In this document: one piece after another, positions 53,150 through 62,666 of the stretch
Numbering within the stretch: the first letter of the stretch is position 1
Layout of the letters: every line of letters starts with the position of its first letter
Origin: Linepithema humile
Taxonomy: Eukaryota > Arthropoda > Insecta > Hymenoptera > Formicidae
Length of the DNA: 64,000 nucleotides
Direction of reading: 5' to 3'
Assembly (NCBI RefSeq): GCF_040581485.1
Contig: NC_090133.1
Span: 14,694,001-14,758,000, forward strand
The notes under the pieces: generated by a model
What the model was told of the DNA's origin: nothing
Databases searched by the model: none
Seen by the model: only the letters and a program-made list of their open reading frames with translations
Made by a program: the position numbers and the translations under genes

Positions 53150-54605
53150 TGTGCGAAATTTTCGTAGTGCAACTTGGGGAAGTCGAATTTGTTGAACCTT
53201 GATACCTGGTGCAAGGAATTCCCGTAGCGCAACTCGGGGAAGTCGAATTCGTCGACTCTTTGCACCTAGTGCGAAAAATTCCTGTAGCGCAACTCACGAA
53301 AGTCAAATTCGTCGACCCTTGATACCTGGTGCGAGGAATTTTCGTAGCGCAACTCGGGGAAATTGAATTCGACGACCTTTGGCACCAGGTGCGAAAAATT
53401 CTCGTAGCGCAACTCGCAAAAGTCGAATTCGTCGACCCTTGACACCTGGTGCAAGGAATTCCCGTAGCGCAACTCGGGGAAGTCGAATTCGTCGACCCTT
53501 TGCACCTAGTGCGAAAAATTCCTGTAGCGCAACTCGCAAAAGTCGAATTCGTCGACCCTTGACACCTGGTGCGAGGAATTTTCGTAGCGCAACTCGGGGA
53601 AATTGAATTCGACGACCTTTGGCACCAGGTGCGAAAAATTCTCGTAGCGCAACTCGCAAAAGTCGAATTCGTCGACCCTTGACACCTGGTGCAAGGAATT
53701 CCCGTAGCGCAACTCGGGGAAGTCGAATTCGTCGACCCTTTGCACCTAGTGCGAAAAATTCCTGTAGCGTAACTCGCAAAAGTCGAATTCGTCGACCCTT
53801 GACACCTGGTGCGAGGAATTTTCGTAGCGCAACTCGGGGAAATTGAATTCGACGACCCTTGGCACCAGGTGCGAAAAATTCTCGTAGCGCAACTCGCAAA
53901 AGTCAAATTCGTCGAACCTTGACACCTGGTGCAAGGAATTCCCGTAGCGCAACTCGGGGAAGTCGAATTCGTCGACCCTTTGCACCTAGTGCGAAAAATT
54001 CCTGTAGCGCAACTCGCGAAAGTCGAATTCGTCGACCCTTGACACCTGGTGCGAGGAATTTTCGTAGCGCAACTCGGGGAAATTGAATTCGACGACCCTT
54101 GGCACCAGGTGCGAAAAATTCTCGTAGCGCAACTCGCAAAAGTCGAATTCGTCGAACCTTGACACCTGGTGCAAGGAATTCCCGTAGCGCAACTCGGGGA
54201 AATCGAATTCGTCGACCCTTTGCACCTAGTGCGAAAAATTCCTGTAGCGCAACTCGCGAAAGTCGAATTCGTCGACCCTTGACACCTGGTGCGAGGAATT
54301 TTCGTAGCGCAACTCGGGGAAATTGAATTCGACGACCCTTGGCACCAGGTGCGAAAAATTCTCGTAGCGCAACTCGCAAAAGTCGAATTCGTCGAACCTT
54401 GACACCTGGTGCAAGGAATTCCCGTAGCGCAACTCGGGGAAATCGAATTCGTCGACCCTTTGCACCTAGTGCGAAAAATTCCTGTAGCGCAACTCGCGAA
54501 AGTCGAATTCGTCGACCCTTGACACCTGGTGCGAGAAATTCCCGTAGCGCAACTCGGGGAAGTCGAAATCGTCGACTCTTGGCACCTGGTGCGAGAAATT
54601 CCCGT
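53150..54605. repeat. Satellite: 60-bp monomers in a 240-bp higher-order repeat
   Basis: About 24 monomers of exactly 60 bp, each with CGTAGCGCAACTCG and a GAATTCG core. Four monomer types alternate in fixed order, giving a 240-bp higher-order unit of about 5.5 cycles; units differ by only a few bases. Because 60 is a multiple of three, several frames on both strands stay open (longest 272 codons, minus). Monomers on the flanks are more diverged, as expected for an array growing by unequal exchange. Confidence 0.95.
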
Positions 54606-55369
54606 AAATTTTAATGATAATGATAATACTCTGGGCCCCGTAAATTCTTCATTCGTCCCTGCGGACAGAGGAGAAGAATAAGGAGACGACGTTTCTTAAT
54701 TTTTTGCATTACCAACATCACTTTTTGACCGCTTGTATCTCTGAAACGGCTGGACCAATTTAAATTTTTTTTGGCTTAAATTAGTCGTGGCGATGCCGCC
54801 TTTAAGGATATACTATGTGTTTTTATAAAATTTTTTATATTTTAGTTGCTACAAACCCCCGAAAAGTCGACTTTGTGCGCGCAGGATAAGAGACTTAGTA
54901 GTGTCATTTTCTGAACTTTGCCAGAGATTCTTTTCCTGACTTAGTAGTGTCGTTTTTTGAACTTGGCCGGAGACACTACCGCGTCTCCTGATAAGAATGA
55001 GTTATTGTGTTCCCTCTTTCCTACGCGTGCCGACTAGGTCTCGCACGTCATGCTCAATCTATCTATGTTATTATGTCTGTAGCTACTTTTGTGTAAAAAA
55101 TGTGAATGCCATTATTAATTTCTCAGATACTAATAGATATATATAAATCACACGACACATCATTCAAGTGTTTTATAGATCATATGGTACATATTTGCAC
55201 TTTCTATTTTTCAGCAATCGATATCTTTCTTTTCAAAATAATAAATGATTTAACATATAAATGTTAAAGGCAATGTTAACAGGCAATTAGATTGATATAA
55301 AAACATATATATGTTTACATATGGACTATTATGGGAACATGGATATTTTTGAGGACTTTTATAGTACGT
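54606..55369. other. Non-coding DNA
   Basis: No gene seen. A direct repeat of about 50 bp with GACTTAGTAGTGTC lies at 54893-54975. The sentence-like block CTCTGAAACGGCTGGACCAA (54751-54770) resembles common repeat-derived sequence in insects, but I cannot assign it. Confidence 0.4.
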
Positions 55370-55700
55370 ACATACTATAAAAGTCCTCGAAAATACCCAT
55401 CCATATAAAACAGTTAATATTATGCAAAATACAGTATAGTTCGCAATTATAGCTATAAGGTGATATTGCTGAGTTCAAATCGTATTAAAACATATAACAA
55501 TTTCAATTTTATACATCCATGTTCCCATAATAGTCCATATATAAACATATATATGTCCTCATATTAATCCATTGTCTGTTAATATTTTTATGTCCTTAAA
55601 ATAGACCGTACATATTAAATCATTTATAGTTTTGAGAAAAAAGATATAGATGATTGCGAAAAGCAGCTATATTAAGTAAATAATGTTTACTGCTTCTAAA
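55370..55700. repeat. Dispersed non-coding repeat (third copy)
   Basis: Diverged relative of 8045-8410 and 24175-24540. A short inverted repeat (AAAAGTCCTC / GAGGACTTTTATAGTA) is at its left edge (55350-55390). Confidence 0.7.
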
Positions 55701-56290
55701 TATATAAATGTATATAAGTCTTTTTAAATGTCCTTGAAATATACCAAAAACATATATATATATATATATATATCTTTATTTTTCAGCTTTTTTCATTCTA
55801 CGTGTGTTAAAGATGGCACTTATGTGTTATATCTTATAAAAGCTCGTTTTAATACTGGTAGATAATCTTTTATATTATCATATTTATTGCTATAAAGGTA
55901 ATTTTTAATAATCGAAAATATACTGTTAGACTGTGTTATGTAAAAGTTCTTCGTCCTGATTAGTCAAATTTTAATCTTTAATCTTCAATTTCAATTTTTA
56001 TATTTAAAATTAACATATAATTAAAAGGCCCTATGAAAAAGGGTTCTTCAATTATATATTTTAATTAATTTATTCAAATTATATGTACTGAGGATATAGT
56101 TATGTATTGACCGAAATGATTGAAAAATAAAAAAAAGACTTTTACGAAATAATATCCACGTTTCATGCTTTGAATTCCACATTTTTTTAAAATTATTTTA
56201 TTTATATTGAATTATTAAATTTGTGAGGGGCCTGGTTAATGATATATGTTATGTTAGTATTATCAAAAAGATGTCATTTTGTCATCAACG
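55701..56290. other. AT-rich non-coding DNA
   Basis: No gene seen; a TA dinucleotide run lies at about 55756-55773. Confidence 0.4.
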
Positions 56291-56509
56291 ATGACTGATA
56301 TATATTTAAATTTAATTCCAGATATTATAGTTGCTGAATACAAAAATAACCATTTACAAGCTTCGCCAGTCACTGAGAAATGTATTTGCAAAAGCGTGGC
56401 CGCGGTAATTAATAGCGCTAAAGATTGGGAGGGCCATCGGCTATTTAGAGCCAAAAAAGGCAGTACAACAAAAAACACGGAGGATACTTCATCAGATAAA
56501 GACAACTAG
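56291..56509 (+). CDS. Short unrecognised ORF (72 aa)
   Basis: From the ATG at 56291, 72 codons. The middle (ASPVTEKCICKSVAAVINSA) has ordinary, non-repetitive composition, and the end is hydrophilic (KKGSTTKNTEDTSSDKDN). The GC content is higher than in the flanks. It could be a terminal exon or a remnant of a transposable-element protein; no motif is recognised. No acceptor-like site was fixed upstream. Confidence 0.25.
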   Translation: MTDIYLNLIPDIIVAEYKNNHLQASPVTEKCICKSVAAVINSAKDWEGHRLFRAKKGSTTKNTEDTSSDKDN

Positions 56510-57300
56510 ATGTCTTAGCAGGTTTTTATCATATTTTATTGTTCAAATTTTTATTTTATTTTTTATTATACTTAAATTTCGATAATTTTTTTTTCAGTTA
56601 GTAATTGTTGCTAAATTATTTTTATATTTTTATTTTGGATTATTTTTATATTTTTAATATAAAATTAGATATATTTAAAATTTTTTAAATATTTTTTAAA
56701 TATACTTTTAATAAATATAAATACTTTTAATAAATTGGACAAAGCAATATGTTCAAAAAGTAAGAACTTTATATTTTTTTATTTAAATATGTTTTTTTCG
56801 TTAATTTTTTTTGGTTATTTTTGTTAACGTATATTGCCGCTTATATATTATACAGTTAATATATGTTATATATATTATATTTAATACATTTTTTTTATCA
56901 TATGTGTGTCAATAATACTTGTTTGTGATTTTGAAACTTACACACATTTTATATATTATATAAATAAATAAATATATTATGTAAATAAAAAAAGTCTAAA
57001 AATCAATTCTTTAACCTTCTTCTCCTTTTCCTTCACAGGCCCTTATTGGGGCCTTAATAAATGCCTGATCAGGGCCATATAGAACGTATCGTTACATTTT
57101 GGATCAGGCGCCTTATCAAGCTGCTTAATAGAGCCTGATGAGGCAATAAGACAAAAGCTAACAGGCCCATACTAGGGCCGTATTTCATTTTCTACTCGGG
57201 TACGCCTTTTTTATTCTTGTGGCGTAACGCTACGATTTACAGACTGGTTGTTACGAAAAATAAAATAAATTTCCATTTTTACGGATATGTATAAAATGTA
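56510..57300. other. AT-rich non-coding DNA with a GGCC/CTGATCAGG motif cluster
   Basis: No gene seen. Between 57045 and 57190 the motifs AGGCCC, GGGGCCTTA, CCTGATCAGGGCC and GATCAGGCGCC recur irregularly in both orientations. Confidence 0.4.
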
Positions 57301-58620
57301 AAATAAAATGTACGTTGAGCGATAATCACTCACGCCAGTCTTTCTGAAGGTGCATCGAGGTTGTTGGTTCCGGGATGTTCCCGCTGGTTGCTCTGCCTCG
57401 TTATCGCGGTGTCTGGGCTCCGCTTTGGTCGCCTTCAGTTCTACTGCTGCTTTCCGGCTCGTGACCGGCTGTCGGTCGCAAGGTTAGGTTGTGACCGAAC
57501 ACGTAAAGTGGAACCATGCGTGACTTACCTGCCCGCAGACGTCAATGATTTCCCCATGTATCACGATTGCCAGTTGTTTTGACCCGTCCAAACAGCAAGG
57601 TTGCCTCTGCGTCTCGATTCTCCAGTCTCTTGCTGGATCTCGCCAATGGAACAGCCAACTGGTACCACTGTAATCCATATACGCCAGAGGTTGCTCACTT
57701 CACATATCGCGCCGCGTTCACGAGAGTTTCTAACATGTCCCCTTTTTTGTTTCAAATTTCCAAGTTGTCCCCAGGATCACCAGGCCGTCAGTACGCCAAG
57801 ATGTCTGCCACGGAGAGGATCACTCGACGAACGAAAATTCAATATCGAACGCACGTGAGAGGTAAGTCAGGGTAAGTAACTTTTTGACACTTGTGTATAA
57901 AATAATTATCACAGTTATTTCTTGTCACCTTTGTACATAGGTAAGCTACTCACTAGGCGCACGCGTTTACACGAATGTTCGCGTCGCCAAAAATAAAATA
58001 GTCATTACAATTCACTGACTATGATTTTATAATAGTTTAAGAACAGATTACTCCACGTGCATCCTCCTTTACGGAAGGAGTCGCGAGAATCTACCACCGA
58101 CTTATACATTATCGGATGTAAAGTAAAATAAGGTCGTAGGTGATCCCTCGCCCGAAGGGAGTCACAGTCTCTACAGACTTTCGAGGCCCACTCTTTTTTT
58201 ATTTCAAGTGACCTCACCTTTTATAGTCCGCCGGCGATCACCTCCCTTTTTCCTCAGGTGGAACCAATCCGGATCCTCCTAGGTGGTAGCTGCCGCCTGC
58301 CAATCATCCTCACGAAGTCGATGATAAAAGGCGCCGGTTGTTATTCGCATCGAAAAGCGTTTCTCGAATGTATTCCATATATGGTATGTGTCGCGGTGAA
58401 TGTTTAGCCGCGCTCGGTTAAGTATTGACCGAGTTGTTTTTCGGTCGCCTTTTGACAATTTCGCCGACATAGACGTTTGGTTTTATGCCGACGCTCGTTT
58501 TTAGAGTATCGCTTTTCGGGATATGACTTGGCACGGAATAATAATAATTAATTTTAATATCACCACTTTTATTTATCACAGACTTGGTCTCTGCGGTGAT
58601 TGACACAAAAATAAATTCAT
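57301..58620. other. GC-richer block, unrecognised
   Basis: Composition shifts from the AT-rich flanks. Several ORFs of 60-100 codons exist on both strands without recognisable motifs. A stretch at about 57430-57485 resembles 59000-59065, just before the RdRp ORF (TGCTTTCCGG, GGTCGCA, GTTAGGTTG). On the minus strand, TTTTGGCGACGCGAACA near 57985 looks like a primer-binding region, so part of 58000-58620 might be an LTR fragment; this is weak. A GTAAGT at 57863 follows an open frame. Confidence 0.3.
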
Positions 58621-58950
58621 TTATAATAACACAACTTAAAATTGCACATATTGCTTTTATTGCAAAATAATATCCTTTGGAATAACCCGATTTGTTAATA
58701 ATTAGTTTAACACGTTTTATCTTACTGTACGGCTTATGTCTAGGTAATATGAATGTATTCTTAATACTAAAAAGTCGTTTCGCGTATCTTAACTATACGC
58801 GGAATGAGCGTTACGCTAAACTAATAAATTTTTTGTAATAATAAAAATCAGCGAATAAATAATGTTATAATAACAAATAAAACGTTTAATTATTCGTAAT
58901 TTGACAGTAAAAACTTAAAATATATCGTAATCTTTGGTATTGTCGTTATC
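58621..58950. other. AT-rich spacer left of the RdRp region
   Basis: No gene seen. GC content rises sharply at about 58955. Confidence 0.4.
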
Positions 58951-59082
58951 ACCGAAGGTCCGCGGCTTCGCTGATTACGGGGCGTTCGCCGCTCGGCTTA
59001 GCTCTGTTGTTCTGGTATGCTTTCCGGTTGCTGACCTGCTGCTGCCGGTCGCATTGTTAGGTTGCGCTGGGACTTTGGGGCA

Positions 59083-61440
59083 ATGACTGCGTCATTGCGG
59101 GTATACCGTTGGACTTTATCCACCGATATTACCGCGTGGCCGGTTACCCCTGGTGTTGGTGGGGTTGGTTCCTGGATCTCCGTGATACCAGGACCGGCCA
59201 CGCCGTGTGTGGAACATATGACGGACAGGCGAGCTATCTGGACCGCGGTCGCGATCACACTGACCGCGGTGAACCCCAAAGGCTATCGGAATATCATTCC
59301 ACCCAAATTGCTTGCAAAATGGGTGTTGCGTGCACCCGTCCAAACTATCGTGAAGGGACTTAAGTCTCTCGCTCACGAGTATAGATCTAAAGCCGTATTG
59401 GGTGGGCCTCTGCACTTTGTGCCAGAGGTACCCTTGGTGTTCCAGAAGTGGCTGAAGGGCCACGTCTGTCACGCCACCCAATACGCGCAGCTTGGACGTT
59501 TGGGCCGTTTGATGCCCAAGCCTTGGCAGAAGATCACTTCCAAGGCTGTGCACGAGTGGATTCGGGTGAATACCCGAAGGCCTGATGGCCCCATCCACGA
59601 ACCATCCGTAGATAACGAACGGATGTCGAACGACATATACCGATTCGCCCACGAATTTGCAACTCAACGCAAGGACCGACTCACGACAGAGGTAAACTTT
59701 ACTCCCTCGGAGTCGGCATCCACTTTCATGACTTCGATGTCTGAAGGTGGCCGACTGAAGGAGATGATGAACGATGCACGAGACCTCATAGGCGAATTCG
59801 CCTTTGATGAGACCATTGTTAACTTGGCCGCACGTGAAGGTGGCTACAAGCCACCTCCACGGGCTCAATGTGGCATGCAGCCCGTCTTGGACGAGCTGAT
59901 TCTGGAGAATCAAATCCAGATGGCGGATTCTAAGGAGTTTTCTCCTAGGGTCATTGGGGTGCCAGAGTATGGCTGGAAGACACGGGTTTTGACCCTGTTT
60001 CCCAATTATGCTCTCACCCCAGGGGACCTGATCCGTCAGCAATTGTGGCCACTGGTCTCTGAGGAGGAGTGGCTTGATGCCGATAGGGTGCCCTCCTGGA
60101 ACTTGTTTAATAACATGTTGTCCAGGAGTTTGGACCGGGTCGGCACTTGGGTCAGTTGCGATCTTTCGAACGCAACGGATTATGTGCCCCATCTGTATTG
60201 CAAGGCCCTCTGGGCCGGCATATACGATGCCCTCGGTGTATCGGAGGGATCTTGGGTCCGCAGATATACGGAGAAGATGTTCTCTCCAATGGTGATCGCT
60301 GGCACAAAAGGCCGAATCACATTCCGCGGTACGCAAATGGGCACTCCGTTGTCGTTCATGACCCTTTGCCTCCTCCACAGGTTCGCTGTAGTCCGCAGCG
60401 GTTTTGAATATTGTCCCCACCTCATACGGGGGGACGACCTCATCGGTTGCTTCCATAAGCCACGAATATACATGGGCATGTTGGAAGAACTTGGCTTTAA
60501 GATCAACAAGGCCAAGACGTTCCTCTCTACTATCGGAGGAACTTTTGCCGAGAGAACCTTCCGAGCCGAACGTAAGTTGATAAAGAACGTTCGCCATGGC
60601 TATTTCTTTAGCCACCGGAAGGTAACCGCAGGCCAATGGGCCTACACGCGGGCTACACTCCTTCAGGATATTCCCTTGCGAGGCCTGATAAAAGTGGCCA
60701 CGACCGGTCCCAACAGATACCGGTCGAAGTTGCTTATGCTCTCCGAAATCGTGGAGAACGTAGCCATGGGGTTCCGCCCAAAGAGGCGCGCGTTGATTAG
60801 GCGCCTCGCGACCCAAGGCCGTGGTGATATTCTCATCGCGGCTCTCAAGTCCGGCATCCCTCTGAGCCTCCCGCGGGAAGTTGGAGGGGCCGGACTTCCT
60901 ACCGTTTCGGAGATCCTCCGTGACCGCATCTATATAGATCTTGAGACGCGGCGGCGACTGGGTTGGATGATCAGCCATGTTCCAAAGGGACCACAGCTGG
61001 TCGCCAAGCTCAGGAGGCGAGCTTCCGGTGGCCTTATCGGCTTTACGGAACGCTATCTCGAAGGAATAAAGAATATTTCCCTCGGCCTCCGGGTTCCTGT
61101 TACAGAACCCGAGCGCACAGCACACTATCTTGCTGCAAAGCGGAGGACCATTCACCTCAAACCATGGGAGGTAGTTCATCGGCCTCCCTGTAGTTTCAGG
61201 GAATGGGGTAGGACCTTCCGATCGTTCGGGAAGGTGGGTCCTAGATGGGCATTGGGAGGCGATCGTCTTAGCCTCGTAAGCGACCGGTTGAAGGTCGCTA
61301 CCGCCTGTATCGTCTATGTTCCCATTTACCAAGGGTTTCGGGGACCCATCCGAAGAATTTCGGATGGAATCTGGACCGAAGACCCTGGGCAAAACGAGGG
61401 GTACCGTCATCAACCTTCGGATTGCTCCGCAATGTCGTAA
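59083..61440 (+). CDS. Narnavirus-like RNA-dependent RNA polymerase (endogenous viral element)
   Basis: 785 codons from the first ATG; the frame is open back to 59035, so about 800 codons at most, near the usual size for small narnaviruses. Counting from 59062, motif F (EYGWKTRVLTLFP) is near 302-314, motif A CDLSNATDYV at 366-375 with both aspartates, motif B GTQMGTPLSF at 423-432, and motif C RGDDLIG at 456-462 (GDD at 60430-60438). A motif-D/E-like stretch (ELGFKINKAKTFLS) follows. No stop or frameshift. In the virus this enzyme copies the RNA genome in the cytoplasm. Here the ORF is in DNA between an AT-rich spacer and a retrotransposon. Host promoter or intron signals are not evident. 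The reverse frame is open as well (next entry). Confidence 0.88.
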   Translation: MTASLRVYRWTLSTDITAWPVTPGVGGVGSWISVIPGPATPCVEHMTDRRAIWTAVAITLTAVNPKGYRNIIPPKLLAKWVLRAPVQTIVKGLKSLAHEYRSKAVLGGPLHFVPEVPLVFQKWLKGHVCHATQYAQLGRLGRLMPKPWQKITSKAVHEWIRVNTRRPDGPIHEPSVDNERMSNDIYRFAHEFATQRKDRLTTEVNFTPSESASTFMTSMSEGGRLKEMMNDARDLIGEFAFDETIVNLAAREGGYKPPPRAQCGMQPVLDELILENQIQMADSKEFSPRVIGVPEYGWKTRVLTLFPNYALTPGDLIRQQLWPLVSEEEWLDADRVPSWNLFNNMLSRSLDRVGTWVSCDLSNATDYVPHLYCKALWAGIYDALGVSEGSWVRRYTEKMFSPMVIAGTKGRITFRGTQMGTPLSFMTLCLLHRFAVVRSGFEYCPHLIRGDDLIGCFHKPRIYMGMLEELGFKINKAKTFLSTIGGTFAERTFRAERKLIKNVRHGYFFSHRKVTAGQWAYTRATLLQDIPLRGLIKVATTGPNRYRSKLLMLSEIVENVAMGFRPKRRALIRRLATQGRGDILIAALKSGIPLSLPREVGGAGLPTVSEILRDRIYIDLETRRRLGWMISHVPKGPQLVAKLRRRASGGLIGFTERYLEGIKNISLGLRVPVTEPERTAHYLAAKRRTIHLKPWEVVHRPPCSFREWGRTFRSFGKVGPRWALGGDRLSLVSDRLKVATACIVYVPIYQGFRGPIRRISDGIWTEDPGQNEGYRHQPSDCSAMS

Positions 61441-61461
61441 CGGCATTGCCCTCTCTGGCAA
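59116..61461 (-). CDS. Reverse-frame ORF of the ambigrammatic RdRp
   Basis: 781 codons from ATG at 61461 to TAA at 59116, lying over almost the whole RdRp ORF. Its codons are in register with the forward codons (both start at positions 1 mod 3), so it stays open only because the forward frame avoids TTA, CTA and TCA throughout. Its stop is created by the forward leucine codon TTA at 59116-59118. The other four frames contain only short ORFs. No domain is recognised in the reverse protein and its function in narnaviruses is unknown. Proposed roles for the family, such as ribosome-related protection of RNA, concern openness rather than a product. Translation from this genomic copy is unproven. 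Confidence 0.7.
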   Translation of the reverse strand: MPERAMPLRHCGAIRRLMTVPLVLPRVFGPDSIRNSSDGSPKPLVNGNIDDTGGSDLQPVAYEAKTIASQCPSRTHLPERSEGPTPFPETTGRPMNYLPWFEVNGPPLCSKIVCCALGFCNRNPEAEGNILYSFEIAFRKADKATGSSPPELGDQLWSLWNMADHPTQSPPRLKIYIDAVTEDLRNGRKSGPSNFPREAQRDAGLESRDENITTALGREAPNQRAPLWAEPHGYVLHDFGEHKQLRPVSVGTGRGHFYQASQGNILKECSPRVGPLACGYLPVAKEIAMANVLYQLTFGSEGSLGKSSSDSREERLGLVDLKAKFFQHAHVYSWLMEATDEVVPPYEVGTIFKTAADYSEPVEEAKGHERQRSAHLRTAECDSAFCASDHHWREHLLRISADPRSLRYTEGIVYAGPEGLAIQMGHIIRCVRKIATDPSADPVQTPGQHVIKQVPGGHPIGIKPLLLRDQWPQLLTDQVPWGESIIGKQGQNPCLPAILWHPNDPRRKLLRIRHLDLILQNQLVQDGLHATLSPWRWLVATFTCGQVNNGLIKGEFAYEVSCIVHHLLQSATFRHRSHESGCRLRGSKVYLCRESVLALSCKFVGESVYVVRHPFVIYGWFVDGAIRPSGIHPNPLVHSLGSDLLPRLGHQTAQTSKLRVLGGVTDVALQPLLEHQGYLWHKVQRPTQYGFRSILVSERLKSLHDSLDGCTQHPFCKQFGWNDIPIAFGVHRGQCDRDRGPDSSPVRHMFHTRRGRSWYHGDPGTNPTNTRGNRPRGNIGG

Positions 61462-61680
61462 TGGTGTGCCACCTTGAAGTGGTGCCAGAGCTCTCCGTTT
61501 CTATGATTTTCGGTGGCAGTACCAAAAGTCCTACTTTTGGGAAGGCCCGGAGTAAGAAGTCGGGATCTAGGAGCACACCAACGGGCAGACTGGGCTCGTA
61601 AGCTCTGTGTAGACAGCCGGTCTAGGGAAAAACCAACCCCGAAATCAAATGCTCGAAGAAGGTCACTTCGTTAAAAACCA
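61441..61680 (+). other. GC-rich tail after the RdRp ORF, probable viral 3' end
   Basis: GC content stays high until about 61680, then falls to the AT-rich level. Short stems are visible (TCTGGCA..TGCCAGA around 61455-61492; CCAAAAGT..ACTTTTGG around 61520-61540). An A-rich stretch (61672-61712) follows but no clean poly(A). Confidence 0.45.
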
Positions 61681-62335
61681 AAAGAAAATGAATTATAGAA
61701 AAAGAAACGGATAAAATTCTACTGTCTCAGGAAGAAGTCACATGGTGCGGAACTTGCGCAATGCGCAACTGTCGGAACGTTCGTGATTGGTCGTGACTTC
61801 ATTCTGGCGATTCTGTAGTTTTTGTTCTGCAAAAACATATTTTTATGCGGATTCCGTCAATTCCGTAAGTATCCTAACCTAAAAAAGTATGAAAACATGC
61901 CAAAAGTTTAAAAGGGAATGGTAAGTCATCATTAAATTAATAATATTTGAATAATGTATAATAAACTATAATGTATAATAATAATAATATTATATAATTC
62001 ATTGATAATTATTATTATATATATTGTAATTTATCATAGTTTTGTGTGATAATTAAATTTAATAATAATTTAATATTAAATATAGTTTTTAACATACAGA
62101 AGTTTGAGGTTATATTTGTTTGCCTATAGGGTCGAAAATGTAGTTATTGTAGGTACTTTCTCCCACAACATTACAATTTATTGGATCATTCGTGTTTTCA
62201 ATTATTTACCGAAGGTGTGGATACATTGGTAGTGGACGATATTTTTGTAGTCACAGTTAGTAAGTATCGAGAATTTACACTAAATTACGTCAAAAATATT
62301 ACCTAAATTGGTAGTAATCTTTTTAAAAAAGGTGC
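61681..62335. other. AT-rich non-coding DNA between RdRp region and BEL element
   Basis: No gene seen; ATAAT-type runs at 61940-62040. Confidence 0.4.
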
Positions 62336-62585
62336 TGTTAAAAGAGCACTAGATTTAAGCTGGCAATACGAGAAACACAGCGTTGTACAGAGAGAAAAAG
62401 ATTCTAGACGTGAGGTGGCAGCAGTGTGATTCGCCGAAGAAAATAAAAGAGTGTGTGTGTGCGTGCACTACGTCGATTGTCGATCCATGGAAAGATCTTA
62501 CGTATTATGGATATTAAAGTGGCTCGAAGTAAGGAAATAGTTGTAATTCTTCCTCGTTATCCCGGCTATCCTTTCAAAAGTAACA
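62336..62585 (+). repeat. Putative 5' LTR of a BEL/Pao element
   Basis: Starts TGTTA and ends TAACA, giving 5-bp inverted ends, and is followed at once by a primer-binding-like TTTTGGCGACCGTGAC. It is short (about 250 bp). The partner LTR would lie beyond the right edge, so the boundary is tentative. Confidence 0.55.
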
Positions 62586-62603
62586 TTTTGGCGACCGTGA
62601 CAG
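62586..62603 (+). promoter_or_regulatory. Primer-binding site of the BEL/Pao element
   Basis: TGGCGACCGTGACAGGAC directly after the LTR end, a form common in BEL/Pao elements. The matching tRNA was not determined. Confidence 0.6.
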
Positions 62604-62666
62604 GACAGTGAAAAGAAAAAAAAAAGGGATAATCGCGGGACTGTGCAATAAAAGCAAACGGTGAAT

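Noticed and set aside
53150..54605. CRISPR-like regular repeat array
   Set aside because: The units are contiguous 60-bp monomers without unique spacers, in an insect-like genome.
53088..54614. Many overlapping ORFs of 75-272 codons on both strands
   Set aside because: They are translations of a 60-bp satellite whose period is a multiple of three; nothing supports coding.
58005..58606. Minus-strand ORFs of 62-70 codons as possible genes
   Set aside because: No motif, no splice support, and the region may be an LTR fragment.
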